Shown: piece after piece, positions 36,796 to 45,303 of the stretch
Position numbering within the stretch: position 1 is the stretch's first letter
How the letters are laid out: every line of letters starts with the position of its first letter
DNA from: BOG-931 sp963781725
Lineage (GTDB): Bacteria; Pseudomonadota; Alphaproteobacteria; Rhizobiales; Xanthobacteraceae
Length of the DNA stretch: 64,000 nt
Assembly: GCA_963781725.1 (NCBI GenBank)
Contig: CAWAGV010000002.1
Location: 2,046,001-2,110,000, forward strand
Direction: 5' to 3'
Made by a program: the position numbers and the translations under genes
Notes under the pieces: model-generated
Told to the model about the DNA's origin: nothing
Database searches by the model: none
Seen by the model: the letters and a program-made list of their open reading frames with translations, nothing else

Positions 36796-39082
36796 ATGAA
36801 CGAAGCCGAGACGAGAGCCGAGCATATCGATCCCGCGCTGAAAGCGGCGGGTTGGAGTGTGGTCGAAGGCAGCCGCATCCGGCGCGAATACCCGATCACG
36901 CTGGGACGCCTCTAAGGTCAGGGCCGGCGCGGCAAGTCGCTCACCGCCGATTACGTTCTCATCTATCGAACACAAAGCTCGCCGTCGTGGAGGCGAAGGC
37001 GTGGGAAGCCGCTTACGCTGGGCGTAGCGCAAGCCAAAAAATACGCGGGCAAGCTCGCTATCGGTTTACATACTCAATGAACGGCAAGGTATCTACCGCA
37101 TCGACATGCGGGAGGGGACTAAGGCGAACTGTCGTCTTACCCGACCCCGGATGAACCTGGAACGCAACCTTTGCCACGCAGAACGCGTGGCGCGACCGTT
37201 TCGCTGCCGTGCCGTCCGAGGACAGGGGCGGCTAATTCAAGGACGCTACTACCAGGATATCGCCGTGGAGCGGGTGATGGAGCGATTGCCGGAACCGGTA
37301 GCGCATCCTGCTCACGCTCGCGACGGGACCGGCAAGACCTTTATCGCGTTTCAGATCGCGTGGAAGCTGTTCAAAGCCGTTGGAATACTGGCCGGAACCG
37401 TCGCGCCGCCACGCATCCTTTTTCTTGCCTATCGCAACACCCTCGCCGACCAAGCGTACAACGCTTTCTCCGCTTTCCGCAAGACGCTTGGTGCGGATCA
37501 ACCGGACGATATCCGCAAGAAGGGCAAGGTGCCGAAGAACGGGAGCCTGTTCTTCACGATCTTCCAGACCTTCATGAGCGGGCCACCAAGGACAACCATC
37601 CGTCGCCCGACTTCGGTGAATACCCGCCGGACTTCTTCGACTTCATCGTGATCGACGAGTGTCATCGCGGCGGCGCGAACGACGAGAGCAATTGGCGCGG
37701 CATCCTCGATTACTTCGCTCGCGGTGCAGCTTGGGCTCACAGCACTCCGAAGCGCACGGACAACGTGGACACTACAAATATTTCGGTGAGCCGGTCTACG
37801 CGTATTCGCTCAAGGACGGCATAAACGATGGCTTTTTTACACTGTTTCAAGGTGAAGCAGATTTCCACAACGCTTGATGAGTATACCTACACCCCGGACG
37901 ACAAGCTGAATCGAGGGCGAGATCGAAACCGGCAAGCGGTACACGGAACGACTTTAACAAGATCATTGACATCATGAACGTGAAGCGCACCGAGTGAAGC
38001 TGTTCATGGATCAGATCGACCAGCGCGAAAAAACACTGGTTTTCTGCGCAACGCAAAACCACGCACTCGCGGTGCGCGATCTCATCAATCAGATAAAAAC
38101 GAACAAAGACCCGAATTACTGTCAGCGAGTAACGGCCGAAGACGGCGCGCTCGGGGACCAGCACCTGCGCGAGTTCCAGGACAACGAGAAAACCATTCCA
38201 ACAATTTTGACGACTTCACAAAAGCTTTCGACTGGTGTGGATGCCCGCAACATCCGCAACATCGTACTGATGCGCCATCAATTCGATGATCGAGTTCAAG
38301 CAGATCATCGGTCGCTGTACGCGGCTTTACGAGGAAGGATTAATTCACTATCGACGACTTTGTGAAGGCGTATCACCATTTCAACGATCCGGAATGGGAT
38401 GGGGAGCCGATAGAGCCGGAACCCAAAGCGGTGAGCCGGAGCCGAAGCAGACCGGAACACCGGCGACGCGGGCCCTGACCACCGAACCCGGCCTGCGCCA
38501 GCAGAGGTCAAGATAAAACTTCCGATGGCAAGGCCCGGACCCACCAGTACATGATGAGCACGACCTTTTGGCATCCTGACGGCACGCCCATGTCTGCTCA
38601 GCAATTCATTAAAATGTTGTCGGCAAGCTGCCCGAATTCTTCAGGACGAGGCCGAGCCTCCGCGTGATCTGGAGTGCCCCCGATACGCGTAAGAAATTAT
38701 TGCAAGGACTCGCAGAGAAAGGCTTCGGACGCGACCAACTTGCCGAGATGCAAAAGATTATTGACGCAGAGAAAAGCGATCTGTTCGACGTGCTGGCCAA
38801 CGTGGCGTACGCCATGTCGCCATTGACCCGCGGGAACGGGCACAAAGCCAAGTCTATAATCAATACCGAATTCAACACTAAGCAGCAGGACTTCCTCGAT
38901 TTCGTGCTGTCCCATTACGTGAGTGTCGGCGTAGATGAACTGGACACGGAAAAATTAATCCTCTGCTGCGCCCTAAATATCACAACTCGATTTCCGACGC
39001 CGTAGCCGATCTCGGGAGGCCCGAAGAAATCAGCAGAGTTTTTGCGGGCTTCCAAAGATTTCTCTACGAGCAGGCGGCGTGA
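36796..39082 (+). pseudogene. hsdR: hsdR, type I restriction endonuclease subunit, heavily disrupted
   Basis: The remains of one HsdR can be followed through shifting frames. MNEAETRAEHIDPALKAAGW starts at 36796 and hits TAA at 36913 (codon 40, where the family has Glu). The frame continues as GQGRRGKSLTADYVLIYR, then the nuclease-domain AVVEAKAW, the helicase Walker A (LTLATG, one base missing, GKTFIAFQIAWKL) near 37315-37365, the DEAD-like VIDECHRGG near 37650, the motif VI region FKQIIGRCTRLYEEG near 38290, and the C-terminal domain (RKKLLQGLAEKGFGRDQLAE to RVFAGFQRFLYEQAA) ending at 39082. I count at least ten indels plus the stop. Either a true pseudogene or a very poor stretch of assembly. 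Confidence 0.85.
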
Positions 39083-39139
39083 GCACATCAGTGTAGGGCG
39101 CATCGTCGCCTGCAACTCGCCGGGGAGAGGCGTCGCTAG

Positions 39140-39385
39140 CTAGCCGTCGTTAGTCTTCGCCCGCGTCGGTGTCGGACCACGGGATGGCGTCGTAACCGAA
39201 TGATCATGCACATCGACGCCGCCCGTCATGTAAATAGCGCGGGCCGTCTCCAGCCACTCGTCGATGTCGCCGTCCGCAGAATCAGCGCCGGCATAGGCTT
39301 CAAAGGCATGGCGGCTTTCGTATCGCCGCCGATGGACGGTCGTGGACGCGTTCGCCAATGTGAGCGTGAACTCGCTTTCGGTCAT
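39140..39385 (-). CDS. Possible small protein
   Basis: 81 residues from ATG 39385 (MTESEFTLTLANASTT), acidic at the centre and ending in a basic tail. The frame stays open upstream and reads CGRCGGNFGWADIE, a plausible zinc-binding knuckle, until a stop near 39452, so the true start may lie further upstream and be hidden by an indel. It is beside the damaged hsdR. No family is recognised, and it may be only a fragment. Confidence 0.35.
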   Translation of the reverse strand: MTESEFTLTLANASTTVHRRRYESRHAFEAYAGADSADGDIDEWLETARAIYMTGGVDVHDHSVTTPSRGPTPTRAKTNDG

Positions 39386-39622
39386 CTCAATGTCGGCCCA
39401 ACCGAAGTTGCCGCCGCATCGGCCGCACGAAGCCGAACGATATTTCCACGCCCTGCGTTACAAGTGGAAGCCGCTCCAAACAACAAGACAACGGCGGCAC
39501 ATTTTATATCACGGGGGGCCAGCACACTGAGCCGCTCGGAAATAAGCGGCAGACAAGTTTATTTTTGCGATGTCCTCCGCAGTGATGGGAAGCGGGTAGG
39601 GTCAAACTCGGGCTCGTCGTCA

Positions 39623-39823
39623 TCATCGGACATCGAGTAGCCCGGAGTCAATATCGTAAGACTACAGGCCGACGCAGCGGTGGTACTGGCCCTTAAATCT
39701 GAGCGTGGTGAATCAGCCGAGGCTGTCTTCCGGGATAGTAAGGATGGTGAGCACCTCGTCGTTGGGTAAGGGAAACGACTGCTCAAGAATCTCGTAGCGA
39801 TCCACGTTACGGAATTAAATCAT
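39623..39823 (-). pseudogene. Small gene downstream of ImmA, broken by indels
   Basis: Starting at ATG 39823 the sequence reads M-I-stop-FRNVDRYEILEQSFPLP, then NDEVLTILTIPEDSLG, after which the meaningful text jumps frame (ADSPRSDL) and back (KGQYHRCVGL...SYDIDSGLLDV) to a stop at 39623. Repair needs about two indels and two substitutions. It would encode a protein of some 65 residues, last in the sigma-like/ImmA operon. I cannot assign a function. Confidence 0.4.
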
Positions 39824-39838
39824 GCGCCGGCACCGTTT

Positions 39839-40444
39839 TTACGCGGGAACGTATTCCGTGGCGCCGCCTGGCAGATCCGAAATAGACAAACGAGTTGGCG
39901 TTGAGGTCCTCGCGATGAAACCACCAATTCTGGAGCATGTTTGATCGCCGGAACCAGCGACGCTTGTCCTCGCCGTGGACACGACAAAATAGGAAGTGAT
40001 CCTCGTTCACTATCCGCATTAGTGTCGCCGTCGTGCTGGCTTCAAACTCCATTGCGATGTCGCGCACGCCCGTAAGCGTGAGTTTCTTGAGCTTGTTGAT
40101 GCAAGGGCGCGCCAGATACGGCGGGAGTACCAAGTCGGCGGCAAATTGATCAGCTTGTCGTTCGGGATCGAGCGGGCCGCCAGCGAAACGGCCATATCGC
40201 TCTCTCCGCAGAATAAAACCTGGCTGCGGTGGTGGTGCCAATGGCCCAATTCGTGCGCGAGCGAAAATCGCCGCCGCGTCGGTATGGAAGAGCTGTTAAC
40301 GGCAATAACGGCATGGCTGACCGAGCCGATAATCGTGGCTTCGGCATGGTCCATGCGACGGTATTTAACTATAGCGCCGACGTGCCACGCGACGGCTTCG
40401 AGATCGATCTCCTTCGGAGAGGATATGCCGAGGCTGATTAGCAC
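39839..40444 (-). CDS. ImmA/IrrE-family metallopeptidase, two frameshifts
   Basis: About 200 residues when repaired. The zinc-binding HEXXH motif is in RFSLAHELGHWHHH. It begins MLISLGISSPKEIDLEAVAW (the DUF955 start). The frame shifts near 40170 to ERQADQFAADLVLPPYLARP, which holds the third zinc-ligand region, and again near 39880 (one extra G), giving FDLPGGATEYVPA and a stop at 39839. ImmA-type proteases cleave XRE repressors to switch on mobile elements; a repressor partner is expected, perhaps the gene just upstream. It overlaps that gene's 3' end by 7 bp. Confidence 0.8.
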
Positions 40445-40866
40445 CGTTCGGCCGGCGTTACTCGGCTCATTCGGCGGTTGTCCCGACCATCAAGCCCCTT
40501 AAGATCCTCCCAATTGTCCATAAGCCCTTCAATGTCTTGGTCAGTTGGCGCTTTTCCTTTTCTTGCAGCCAACGTCAAGCGCTGGTCGAGGTCGCGGTCA
40601 CTTCGGCGAAGTTGGTCAAATTGGGATCGCGCGGCCGATCCTGACAGAGAAACGACGCTACTCGATCGCGCTGTGGCCCATGCCTCACGTTCGGCCTTGG
40701 CTTTCAAGAGAGCCTGCTTGGCAACATTGGACGTAACGTCTGTTACGATCCTCTGCACGCGCGCAATCCGCTCGTCGTCAACCTCGGCAAGAACTTCGTC
40801 GTCCGACATTGCCAAGATGCTTTCGGCAAAGGCCCCAACAGCGTGAAAGCTTGGTGCTATCATCAT
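40438..40866 (-). CDS. Hypothetical protein upstream of ImmA
   Basis: 142 residues, mainly helical and highly charged (DDEVLAEVDDERIARVQRIV, LRRSDRDLDQRLTLAARKG). It ends overlapping the ImmA start and begins 9 bp after the sigma-like gene. No helix-turn-helix is obvious, but position and charge would suit an ImmA partner or antitoxin-like protein. Not recognised as a family. Confidence 0.6.
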   Translation of the reverse strand: MMIAPSFHAVGAFAESILAMSDDEVLAEVDDERIARVQRIVTDVTSNVAKQALLKAKAEREAWATARSSSVVSLSGSAARSQFDQLRRSDRDLDQRLTLAARKGKAPTDQDIEGLMDNWEDLKGLDGRDNRRMSRVTPAERC

Positions 40867-40875
40867 GGTCCCGGC

Positions 40876-41465
40876 TCATGACGTAACTTTCGGTTTGGAT
40901 CGAGTCAGCAGACGTGAAAGTCGCTTGTAGACTGTAGCGAGACCTTTCGCATCGACTCCTAAGAGTCCTGCAATTTTGCGCCGCGCATGCCGTCGTAAAT
41001 TCCCTCGATCAGCAGTTGAAGTTGTTCATCACCCTCGGCGCCGGCCGCGATAGCCGTCAGGGTCGGCCTATCGTCAATAGCGGAGATCGCGCTCTGTTCC
41101 GGCGTCGGCGTCAGTGCGGGGGCGTCCGGCAGGATCGCCTCGCCGTTCCGTAGGATCGTAATTGGACGGTTGCCGCTTTTGCGCGCCTCTATCTCCTGAG
41201 ATGCAAGGCTCTCCATCACGCCGCAGATAAACGGAATAAATGGGGTGCCTCGCTTGCACGTGCGCCTGCCTTCCAGCGCGCGCGTGAGAGCCTCTTGAAG
41301 TAAGTCTTTTGCGTCCAGGCCGCACAAGCGTGAAAAGCCTTGGGCAGCCAGGTCGAGCCGACCCAGATCGGGTTTCCTGAGCGAATCGACCGAATCCCGA
41401 ATTTCGGCGACCGGGACCCGGTCGCCGTCCGATATTTCAGCCTCGTCGCCCTCGTTTGTCCGCAT
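40876..41465 (-). CDS. Sigma-factor-like protein (ECF/region-4 type), one frameshift
   Basis: About 195 residues. LDAKDLLQEALTRALEGRR resembles sigma region 2.1-2.2, and GVMESLASQEIEARKSG the linker. The frame breaks at an A run near 40973 (four A instead of five); one added A gives GAKIAGLLGVDAKGLATVYKR, a region 4 helix-turn-helix, and a stop at 40876. Such sigma-like proteins are common in rhizobial mobile elements. It leads the leftward operon with the 142-residue protein and ImmA. The perfect inverted repeat at 41513-41540 lies 48 bp upstream of its start. Confidence 0.7.
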
Positions 41466-41512
41466 CGTGCGTCGGCGCTGCTTTCTATTCCCCTATGCGG
41501 AAGATGCCGAGG

Positions 41513-41540
41513 ATTCGGACAAAAATAGTTTTGTCCGAAT
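41513..41540. promoter_or_regulatory. Perfect 12-bp inverted repeat between divergent genes
   Basis: ATTCGGACAAAA at 41513-41524 and its exact complement at 41529-41540, with a 4-base centre (atag). It sits between the leftward sigma-like gene (start 41465) and the rightward DUF3892 gene (start 41636). The placement suits an operator acting on both promoters; the symmetry with a 28-bp span suits a dimeric helix-turn-helix protein. Each arm includes TTGTCC, a possible -35 on either strand. There is no T tract next to it, so a terminator is unlikely. Confidence 0.6.
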
Positions 41541-41635
41541 TCCGGCGCTTGGCCGCATACATGATTAGGACCCCGGCGATGCCATTCTCGGCCGCCTGTG
41601 GAGGTCGATTTGAACCATATCACAGGAGATGCGGC

Positions 41636-41902
41636 GTGGCCGACGTGCAGGTGACGTGTATCAACAAGCAGCCGAGAAACGACCCACACGAGGGAATCAC
41701 GCACCTTGGCGGCGCGACGTGGAAGTGGACGCGGCAGCAGGTGATCGACTTGATCAACCGCGGTTCCAACACCTTCTACACGCTGGTGAACGGCAAGCGC
41801 GCCGAGATCGGCGTGGTCAGCGGCCCGAACGGGCAATACGTGCGGACGCACGCCGACGGCTACTGGAACGATAACCTGCTCGCACTGAGCGAGTGCGGTT
41901 GA
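41636..41902 (+). CDS. DUF3892 small protein
   Basis: 88 residues from GTG 41636, behind aggaga. VTCINKQPRNDPHEGITHLG, then WKWTRQQVIDLI and VVSGPNGQYVRTHADG are the DUF3892 pattern. This family is common on mobile elements and its function is unknown. It lies 113 bp before the ubiquitin-like operon and may share regulation with it, though a separate promoter is visible between them. Confidence 0.8.
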   Translation: MADVQVTCINKQPRNDPHEGITHLGGATWKWTRQQVIDLINRGSNTFYTLVNGKRAEIGVVSGPNGQYVRTHADGYWNDNLLALSECG

Positions 41903-41936
41903 GAGCGAACTGAAGGAAAGGCAGGCGTACGCAACT

Positions 41937-41964
41937 TTGTCGACTATCCGTCTAGTTGTATAAT
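41937..41964 (+). promoter_or_regulatory. Sigma-70-type promoter of the ubiquitin-like operon
   Basis: -35 TTGTCG (41937-41942), 16-bp spacer, -10 TATAAT (41959-41964, perfect consensus), 51 bp before the Ubl start codon. GTTG and CAAC flank the -10 symmetrically (GTTGtataatgCAAC), which could be a small operator. The consensus -10 suggests constitutive expression unless repressed. Confidence 0.6.
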
Positions 41965-42015
41965 GCAACAACGGCAACCGAGTTTATCCGGAAGCCCTAA
42001 TCATCGGAGACGCAT

Positions 42016-42267
42016 ATGACAGAACACAAGCATCGTTTTATCTACAGCACTCACAAAGAGCCGCTGGAATCGCCGACCGAGCGCATCAAGGTGTCGGAGT
42101 TGAAAGCGATCATCGGCAAGCACGTCGAAGGCTTTAACGCCGACTACACGTTGGTCCTCGAAGAACACGGCGACCGTGCCGACAAAGCGTTGAACAACGA
42201 CGACGAAGTGCACATCCACGAAACGCCGCACTTCTACAGCCAGCCGCCGGCGAATTTCGGATGCTGA
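42016..42267 (+). CDS. Ubiquitin-like protein (multiubiquitin-type beta-grasp)
   Basis: 83 residues, a single beta-grasp domain of the bacterial multiubiquitin family: HRFIYSTHKEPLESPTERIK, VSELKAIIG, then the acidic NNDDEVHIHE and the family's PHFYSQPPANFG end. The last residues are Phe-Gly-Cys, so one residue follows the glycine expected to be conjugated; trimming by the JAB or DUF6527 protein downstream would be needed, or Gly-Cys is used as is. It is the first gene of a tight operon: its stop overlaps the E2-like start. It should be adenylated by the E1 at 42662 and attached to a target. Confidence 0.85.
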   Translation: MTEHKHRFIYSTHKEPLESPTERIKVSELKAIIGKHVEGFNADYTLVLEEHGDRADKALNNDDEVHIHETPHFYSQPPANFGC

Positions 42268-42665
42268 GTCCCGCGACCAAATTGACGCCCAAGGCCATTA
42301 CGGACTTTAAGGCCTTGGAAGCACGCCACCCGAGTGCCGCGCTAACCGAGCTGCCGAGCGGCGCTGCACTGGTGACGCTCGATTTTGAACTGCCGCCCGG
42401 TTGGTCAGCAGCCAAGATCGTTTTGCGCTTCATCATGCCGAACGGCTATCCGGTCACGCCGCCAGACGGCTTTTGGGTCGAACCAAGTCTAACCGTCAAC
42501 GGCAACGCGCCCCGCAATATTGAGGTCAATCCGGAAATTCCGGAGACAAGCATTTCGAGGCAGCGATTTTCGTGGCACATCGAGAATGGCCACTGGTCGG
42601 CGAACAGAGACGATCTATTCACCTGGCTACGTTCATGCCGCGAGCGGCTAGAGAAACTGGAATGA
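42261..42665 (+). CDS. E2-like protein (prokaryotic E2 family E type)
   Basis: 134 residues with the E2/UBC core: strands LVTLDFELP and KIVLRFIMPNGYP, the YPVTPPDGFWVEP loop equivalent to the E2 YP..PP motif, and a C-terminal helix after NRDDLFTWLRS. The only cysteine is Cys126, in that last helix, not at the usual active-site position after the PP loop. A diverged bacterial class (Bub) is, to my knowledge, described as working through Ser/Thr oxyester intermediates, which would fit. It overlaps both the Ubl gene and the E1 gene by a few bases, so the three are translationally coupled. Confidence 0.8.
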   Translation: MLSPATKLTPKAITDFKALEARHPSAALTELPSGAALVTLDFELPPGWSAAKIVLRFIMPNGYPVTPPDGFWVEPSLTVNGNAPRNIEVNPEIPETSISRQRFSWHIENGHWSANRDDLFTWLRSCRERLEKLE

Positions 42666-44005
42666 TCAAGCTCGTATTTCCGGGTAGGACGCTTGACGAA
42701 CTGGCCGAAACGTTCAGGCAAACGGAGCTGGAGAGTTTTGCGCTAGTGCTGGCGCGGCCGGTGGTCGTTTCTGAGCGGAATATTCGCCTTTTGGCGGAAT
42801 TGATCCACGTTCCTGCGGATACAGAATACGAGGTGCGTTCCCGGATCGAGGTGAGGCCGGCCGCAGGTTTTCGCCTGCCGCTCGAAAAGAGGGCGCGGAA
42901 AGAGGGGCTCTCCCTCGTGTACTGTCACAGCCATCCGGCGCAGCGCGGTACTCCGACATTCAGTTCGACGGATACCCACTCAGAGAAGCCGTTAGCGAGG
43001 TACGCTGCCGAGCGTGTGCCGGGTGTTCCGCACGCGGCCCTTTTAATTGGAGCTGATCGGATCGCCGGCCGAGAACTCGGTGAATCCAAGAAAATTGAAA
43101 TTTGGCGGGTCGGCCGCGAGGTGAGACGGTTGTTTCCTGAAGTCAGGGGCGCGGTGACAACTGCGCACGATCGGCAGGTTCGGGCGTTCGGACAAGCCGG
43201 ACAACTGGCGATCCAATCGTTCCGCATAGCGGTCGTTGGCTGTGGCGGCACCGGCTCCATCGTCGTTCAGGAGCTTGCGCACCTCGGCGCAACAAACCTT
43301 CTCCTAATCGATCCAGACCGGCTTACGAGAACCAACTTAAATAGAGTGGTCGGTGCGACTCCCTCTGATATCGGCCGACCGAAGGTCGATATTGCTCGCC
43401 GGATGGTTGGTCGTATAGCGCCGAATGCCAAGGTCGAATTGATTAGAGGCGATGTGCTCAAGCGATCGACGGGCAAGTTGCTGGCTGACTATGACCTTGT
43501 CTTCTGTTGCACGGATTCTGACGGGAGTAGGCACTTTCTAAATCAGCTTGCGTATCAGTATTTCATTCCGGTGATCGATATGGGCGTAAGCATCACACCA
43601 GATAAGAGCGGAAAGATTCTTAGTATCGACGGACGGGTGCAGATGCTGGCGCCCGAACTGGCATGTCTCATTTGCAACGAAGGTACCTTGTCGCACCGAC
43701 ACGTGATGTGGGACCTGCAGTCGGCGCGGCAACGAAGGACCGACCCTTATTTCCTTGAGGTCTCTGGTATAAAGCAGCCAGCGGTCATTTCATTAAATGG
43801 CACGGTAGCCTCGCAAGCGATCACGATGTTTCTGTCTGCCGTGGCGGGCGTGCCGATGACGGCGCGATCGATCAGGTTCCGGGTGATGCGGGGAGATGCG
43901 CGCCTGATGGATACCGAGCCGCGTAAGGGTTGCGTGAATTGCTCGGCCGAAAATGGATTCCTCGGCAAAGGGGATCTGCACCTGCTTCCCGGTCGAGCCC
44001 GATGA
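42662..44005 (+). CDS. JAB deubiquitinase - E1 (ThiF) fusion protein
   Basis: 447 residues. The N-terminal 1-150 is a JAB/JAMM metalloprotease: catalytic Glu likely in the TELESFAL segment, HSHP at 89-92 and SSTD at 101-104 (the H-X-H...S-X-X-D set). Residues 185-430 are an E1/ThiF adenylation domain: VVGCGGTGSIVVQELAHLG (193-199 P-loop), LLIDPDRLTRTNLNR and DIGRPKVDIAR. Two CXXC pairs (CLIC, CVNC) probably bind zinc. So one protein could both process and activate the Ubl. Start at ATG 42662 overlaps the E2-like stop. Confidence 0.88.
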   Translation: MIKLVFPGRTLDELAETFRQTELESFALVLARPVVVSERNIRLLAELIHVPADTEYEVRSRIEVRPAAGFRLPLEKRARKEGLSLVYCHSHPAQRGTPTFSSTDTHSEKPLARYAAERVPGVPHAALLIGADRIAGRELGESKKIEIWRVGREVRRLFPEVRGAVTTAHDRQVRAFGQAGQLAIQSFRIAVVGCGGTGSIVVQELAHLGATNLLLIDPDRLTRTNLNRVVGATPSDIGRPKVDIARRMVGRIAPNAKVELIRGDVLKRSTGKLLADYDLVFCCTDSDGSRHFLNQLAYQYFIPVIDMGVSITPDKSGKILSIDGRVQMLAPELACLICNEGTLSHRHVMWDLQSARQRRTDPYFLEVSGIKQPAVISLNGTVASQAITMFLSAVAGVPMTARSIRFRVMRGDARLMDTEPRKGCVNCSAENGFLGKGDLHLLPGRAR

Positions 44006-44532
44006 TGCCTATGAGAGCTTCGACGTACAACGTACTGGGGACCGCGGAATATCACAGCGAAGCCGTGGAGCGCTTACGCTTACCTGGCGACTGTGTGATC
44101 GTTGAGCGCGGGGGAGTTACGCGACAGCTGGTCATGAAATGTCCGGACGGCTGCGGTGAGGTTATTTCTGTGAACTTGGATCGCCGTAGCGGGCCGGCAT
44201 GGCGGCTCTACAAGCGGCGCGGACAATGGACGCTGTATCCATCGATTGATAAGCCGAACGGATGTGAGAGCCACTTTGTACTGTCGTACGGAAAAATTAT
44301 CTGGGCTGATTCCGACTGGCACGACGCAGAGTGGGTACTGGAAAAAATTGACGACGTTCGGCGCTATTTGATTGGTCGAAGCATGACGAACTATGTTGAG
44401 ATCGCGGATTACCTGGATGCGATCCCGTGGGATATATTGCACGCATGTAGAGTTATGGTGCGTCGCGGATTGGCAGAGGAAGGTGCAAAAGACCTATTAG
44501 GTCACTTTCGGCTCAAGGACCGGAACGCTTAG
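44002..44532 (+). CDS. DUF6527-family protein (BubE-like)
   Basis: 176 residues. MKCPDGCGEVISVNLDRRSG, WTLYPSIDKPNGCESHF and YGKIIWADSDW are the DUF6527 pattern, with cysteines and a Ser-His pair (GCESHF) that could form a metal or protease site. The family recurs next to bacterial E1/E2/Ubl genes and, to my recollection, has been proposed to act as a deconjugating enzyme. It overlaps the JAB-E1 stop by 4 bp and is the last gene of the operon. The C-terminal 70 residues are helical and specific to this protein. Confidence 0.75.
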   Translation: MMPMRASTYNVLGTAEYHSEAVERLRLPGDCVIVERGGVTRQLVMKCPDGCGEVISVNLDRRSGPAWRLYKRRGQWTLYPSIDKPNGCESHFVLSYGKIIWADSDWHDAEWVLEKIDDVRRYLIGRSMTNYVEIADYLDAIPWDILHACRVMVRRGLAEEGAKDLLGHFRLKDRNA

Positions 44533-44611
44533 TCAACGGCGGCCGAGGCACTTTCCCGGACCTCGCCGCAAAGCCCAACGAGGCCGCAATCGTCTCCCAG
44601 CGGAAGCATGC

Positions 44612-44639
44612 CTTACCCGCCCCGTCAGGGGCGGGTAAG
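44612..44639. terminator. Hairpin between convergent genes
   Basis: A perfect 12-bp stem CTTACCCGCCCC (44612-44623) with loop GTCA and complement 44628-44639, 79 bp after the DUF6527 stop and just beyond the 3' end of the leftward gene at 44646. No T tract follows on either strand, so a bidirectional intrinsic terminator is possible but not typical. Confidence 0.5.
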
Positions 44640-44645
44640 CGCAAG

Positions 44646-45020
44646 CTAGTAGGACGCTATAATGAGACAGGGCTCGCCTGTCTCAGCTTCCTTTTGCGCG
44701 CACAGCGCAACGAAGTCCCGATAGCTTTGGAGCACACGCTCGATCTCGGCCTGATCGGTCTCGCCGTAGACGGTGCGTTCCCGCTGTTCGGCTACAACGA
44801 GCGTCGCCGGCAGGCGGTCTTTGAGCGTCGCGGCATAGATCGGCACGCGCAGTTCTTGGAAGGCCTCGGGCACGAGGACCTTCGTCGCGTACGGCTCGCC
44901 GGTATAAGCCTCGCGCAAGTAGCCGACGTGGCCGAAGTCGGCGCAAAGGAGCGCATTGTGCTGCGCGATCTCTTCCCGCTCGGTCATGCCGTCCCACTTC
45001 GCATAGATATCGATTCCCAT
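44646..45020 (-). CDS. Hypothetical mobile-element protein
   Basis: 124 residues from ATG 45020 (MGIDIYAKWDGMTEREEIA). The frame continues upstream but there it reads as the shadow of the next gene. It is acidic and aromatic-rich, ending in ALCAQKEAETGEPCLIIASY. Proteins beginning MGIDIYAKW are common on rhizobial elements and are of unknown function. It is 40 bp after the 69-residue gene on the same strand. Confidence 0.7.
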   Translation of the reverse strand: MGIDIYAKWDGMTEREEIAQHNALLCADFGHVGYLREAYTGEPYATKVLVPEAFQELRVPIYAATLKDRLPATLVVAEQRERTVYGETDQAEIERVLQSYRDFVALCAQKEAETGEPCLIIASY

Positions 45021-45060
45021 ACGATTGATTGATGATGAAGTTAGTAATGCGCGGCGGGGA

Positions 45061-45270
45061 TTACGCCCCGCCGCGCTCTGGTAGCCCGAGTTCTTCGGCG
45101 CAATCCTGCAAGTCGGTCTGGAAGTCGAAGGAGCGATAGATATGTTCCATCGCGTCCGCGAGCTTTCCCATCGTCTCGTCATCCACCTGAGACGAGTCGA
45201 TGCCGCAGGCGTCGAGATCGTCGCGGTGCAGAAGCGCCACGAACCAGTGCTCGCCATCTAAATCTGCCAT
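45061..45270 (-). CDS. Small acidic hypothetical protein
   Basis: 69 residues, MADLDGEHWFVALLHRDDLD to LGLPERGGA, strongly acidic. It is upstream of, and probably co-transcribed with, the 124-residue protein. Acidic small proteins on mobile elements sometimes mimic DNA; there is no direct sign of that here. Confidence 0.55.
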   Translation of the reverse strand: MADLDGEHWFVALLHRDDLDACGIDSSQVDDETMGKLADAMEHIYRSFDFQTDLQDCAEELGLPERGGA

Positions 45271-45303
45271 AGAGCAAAGTAGTAAGCTGATAAGTTGAGC
45301 CGG

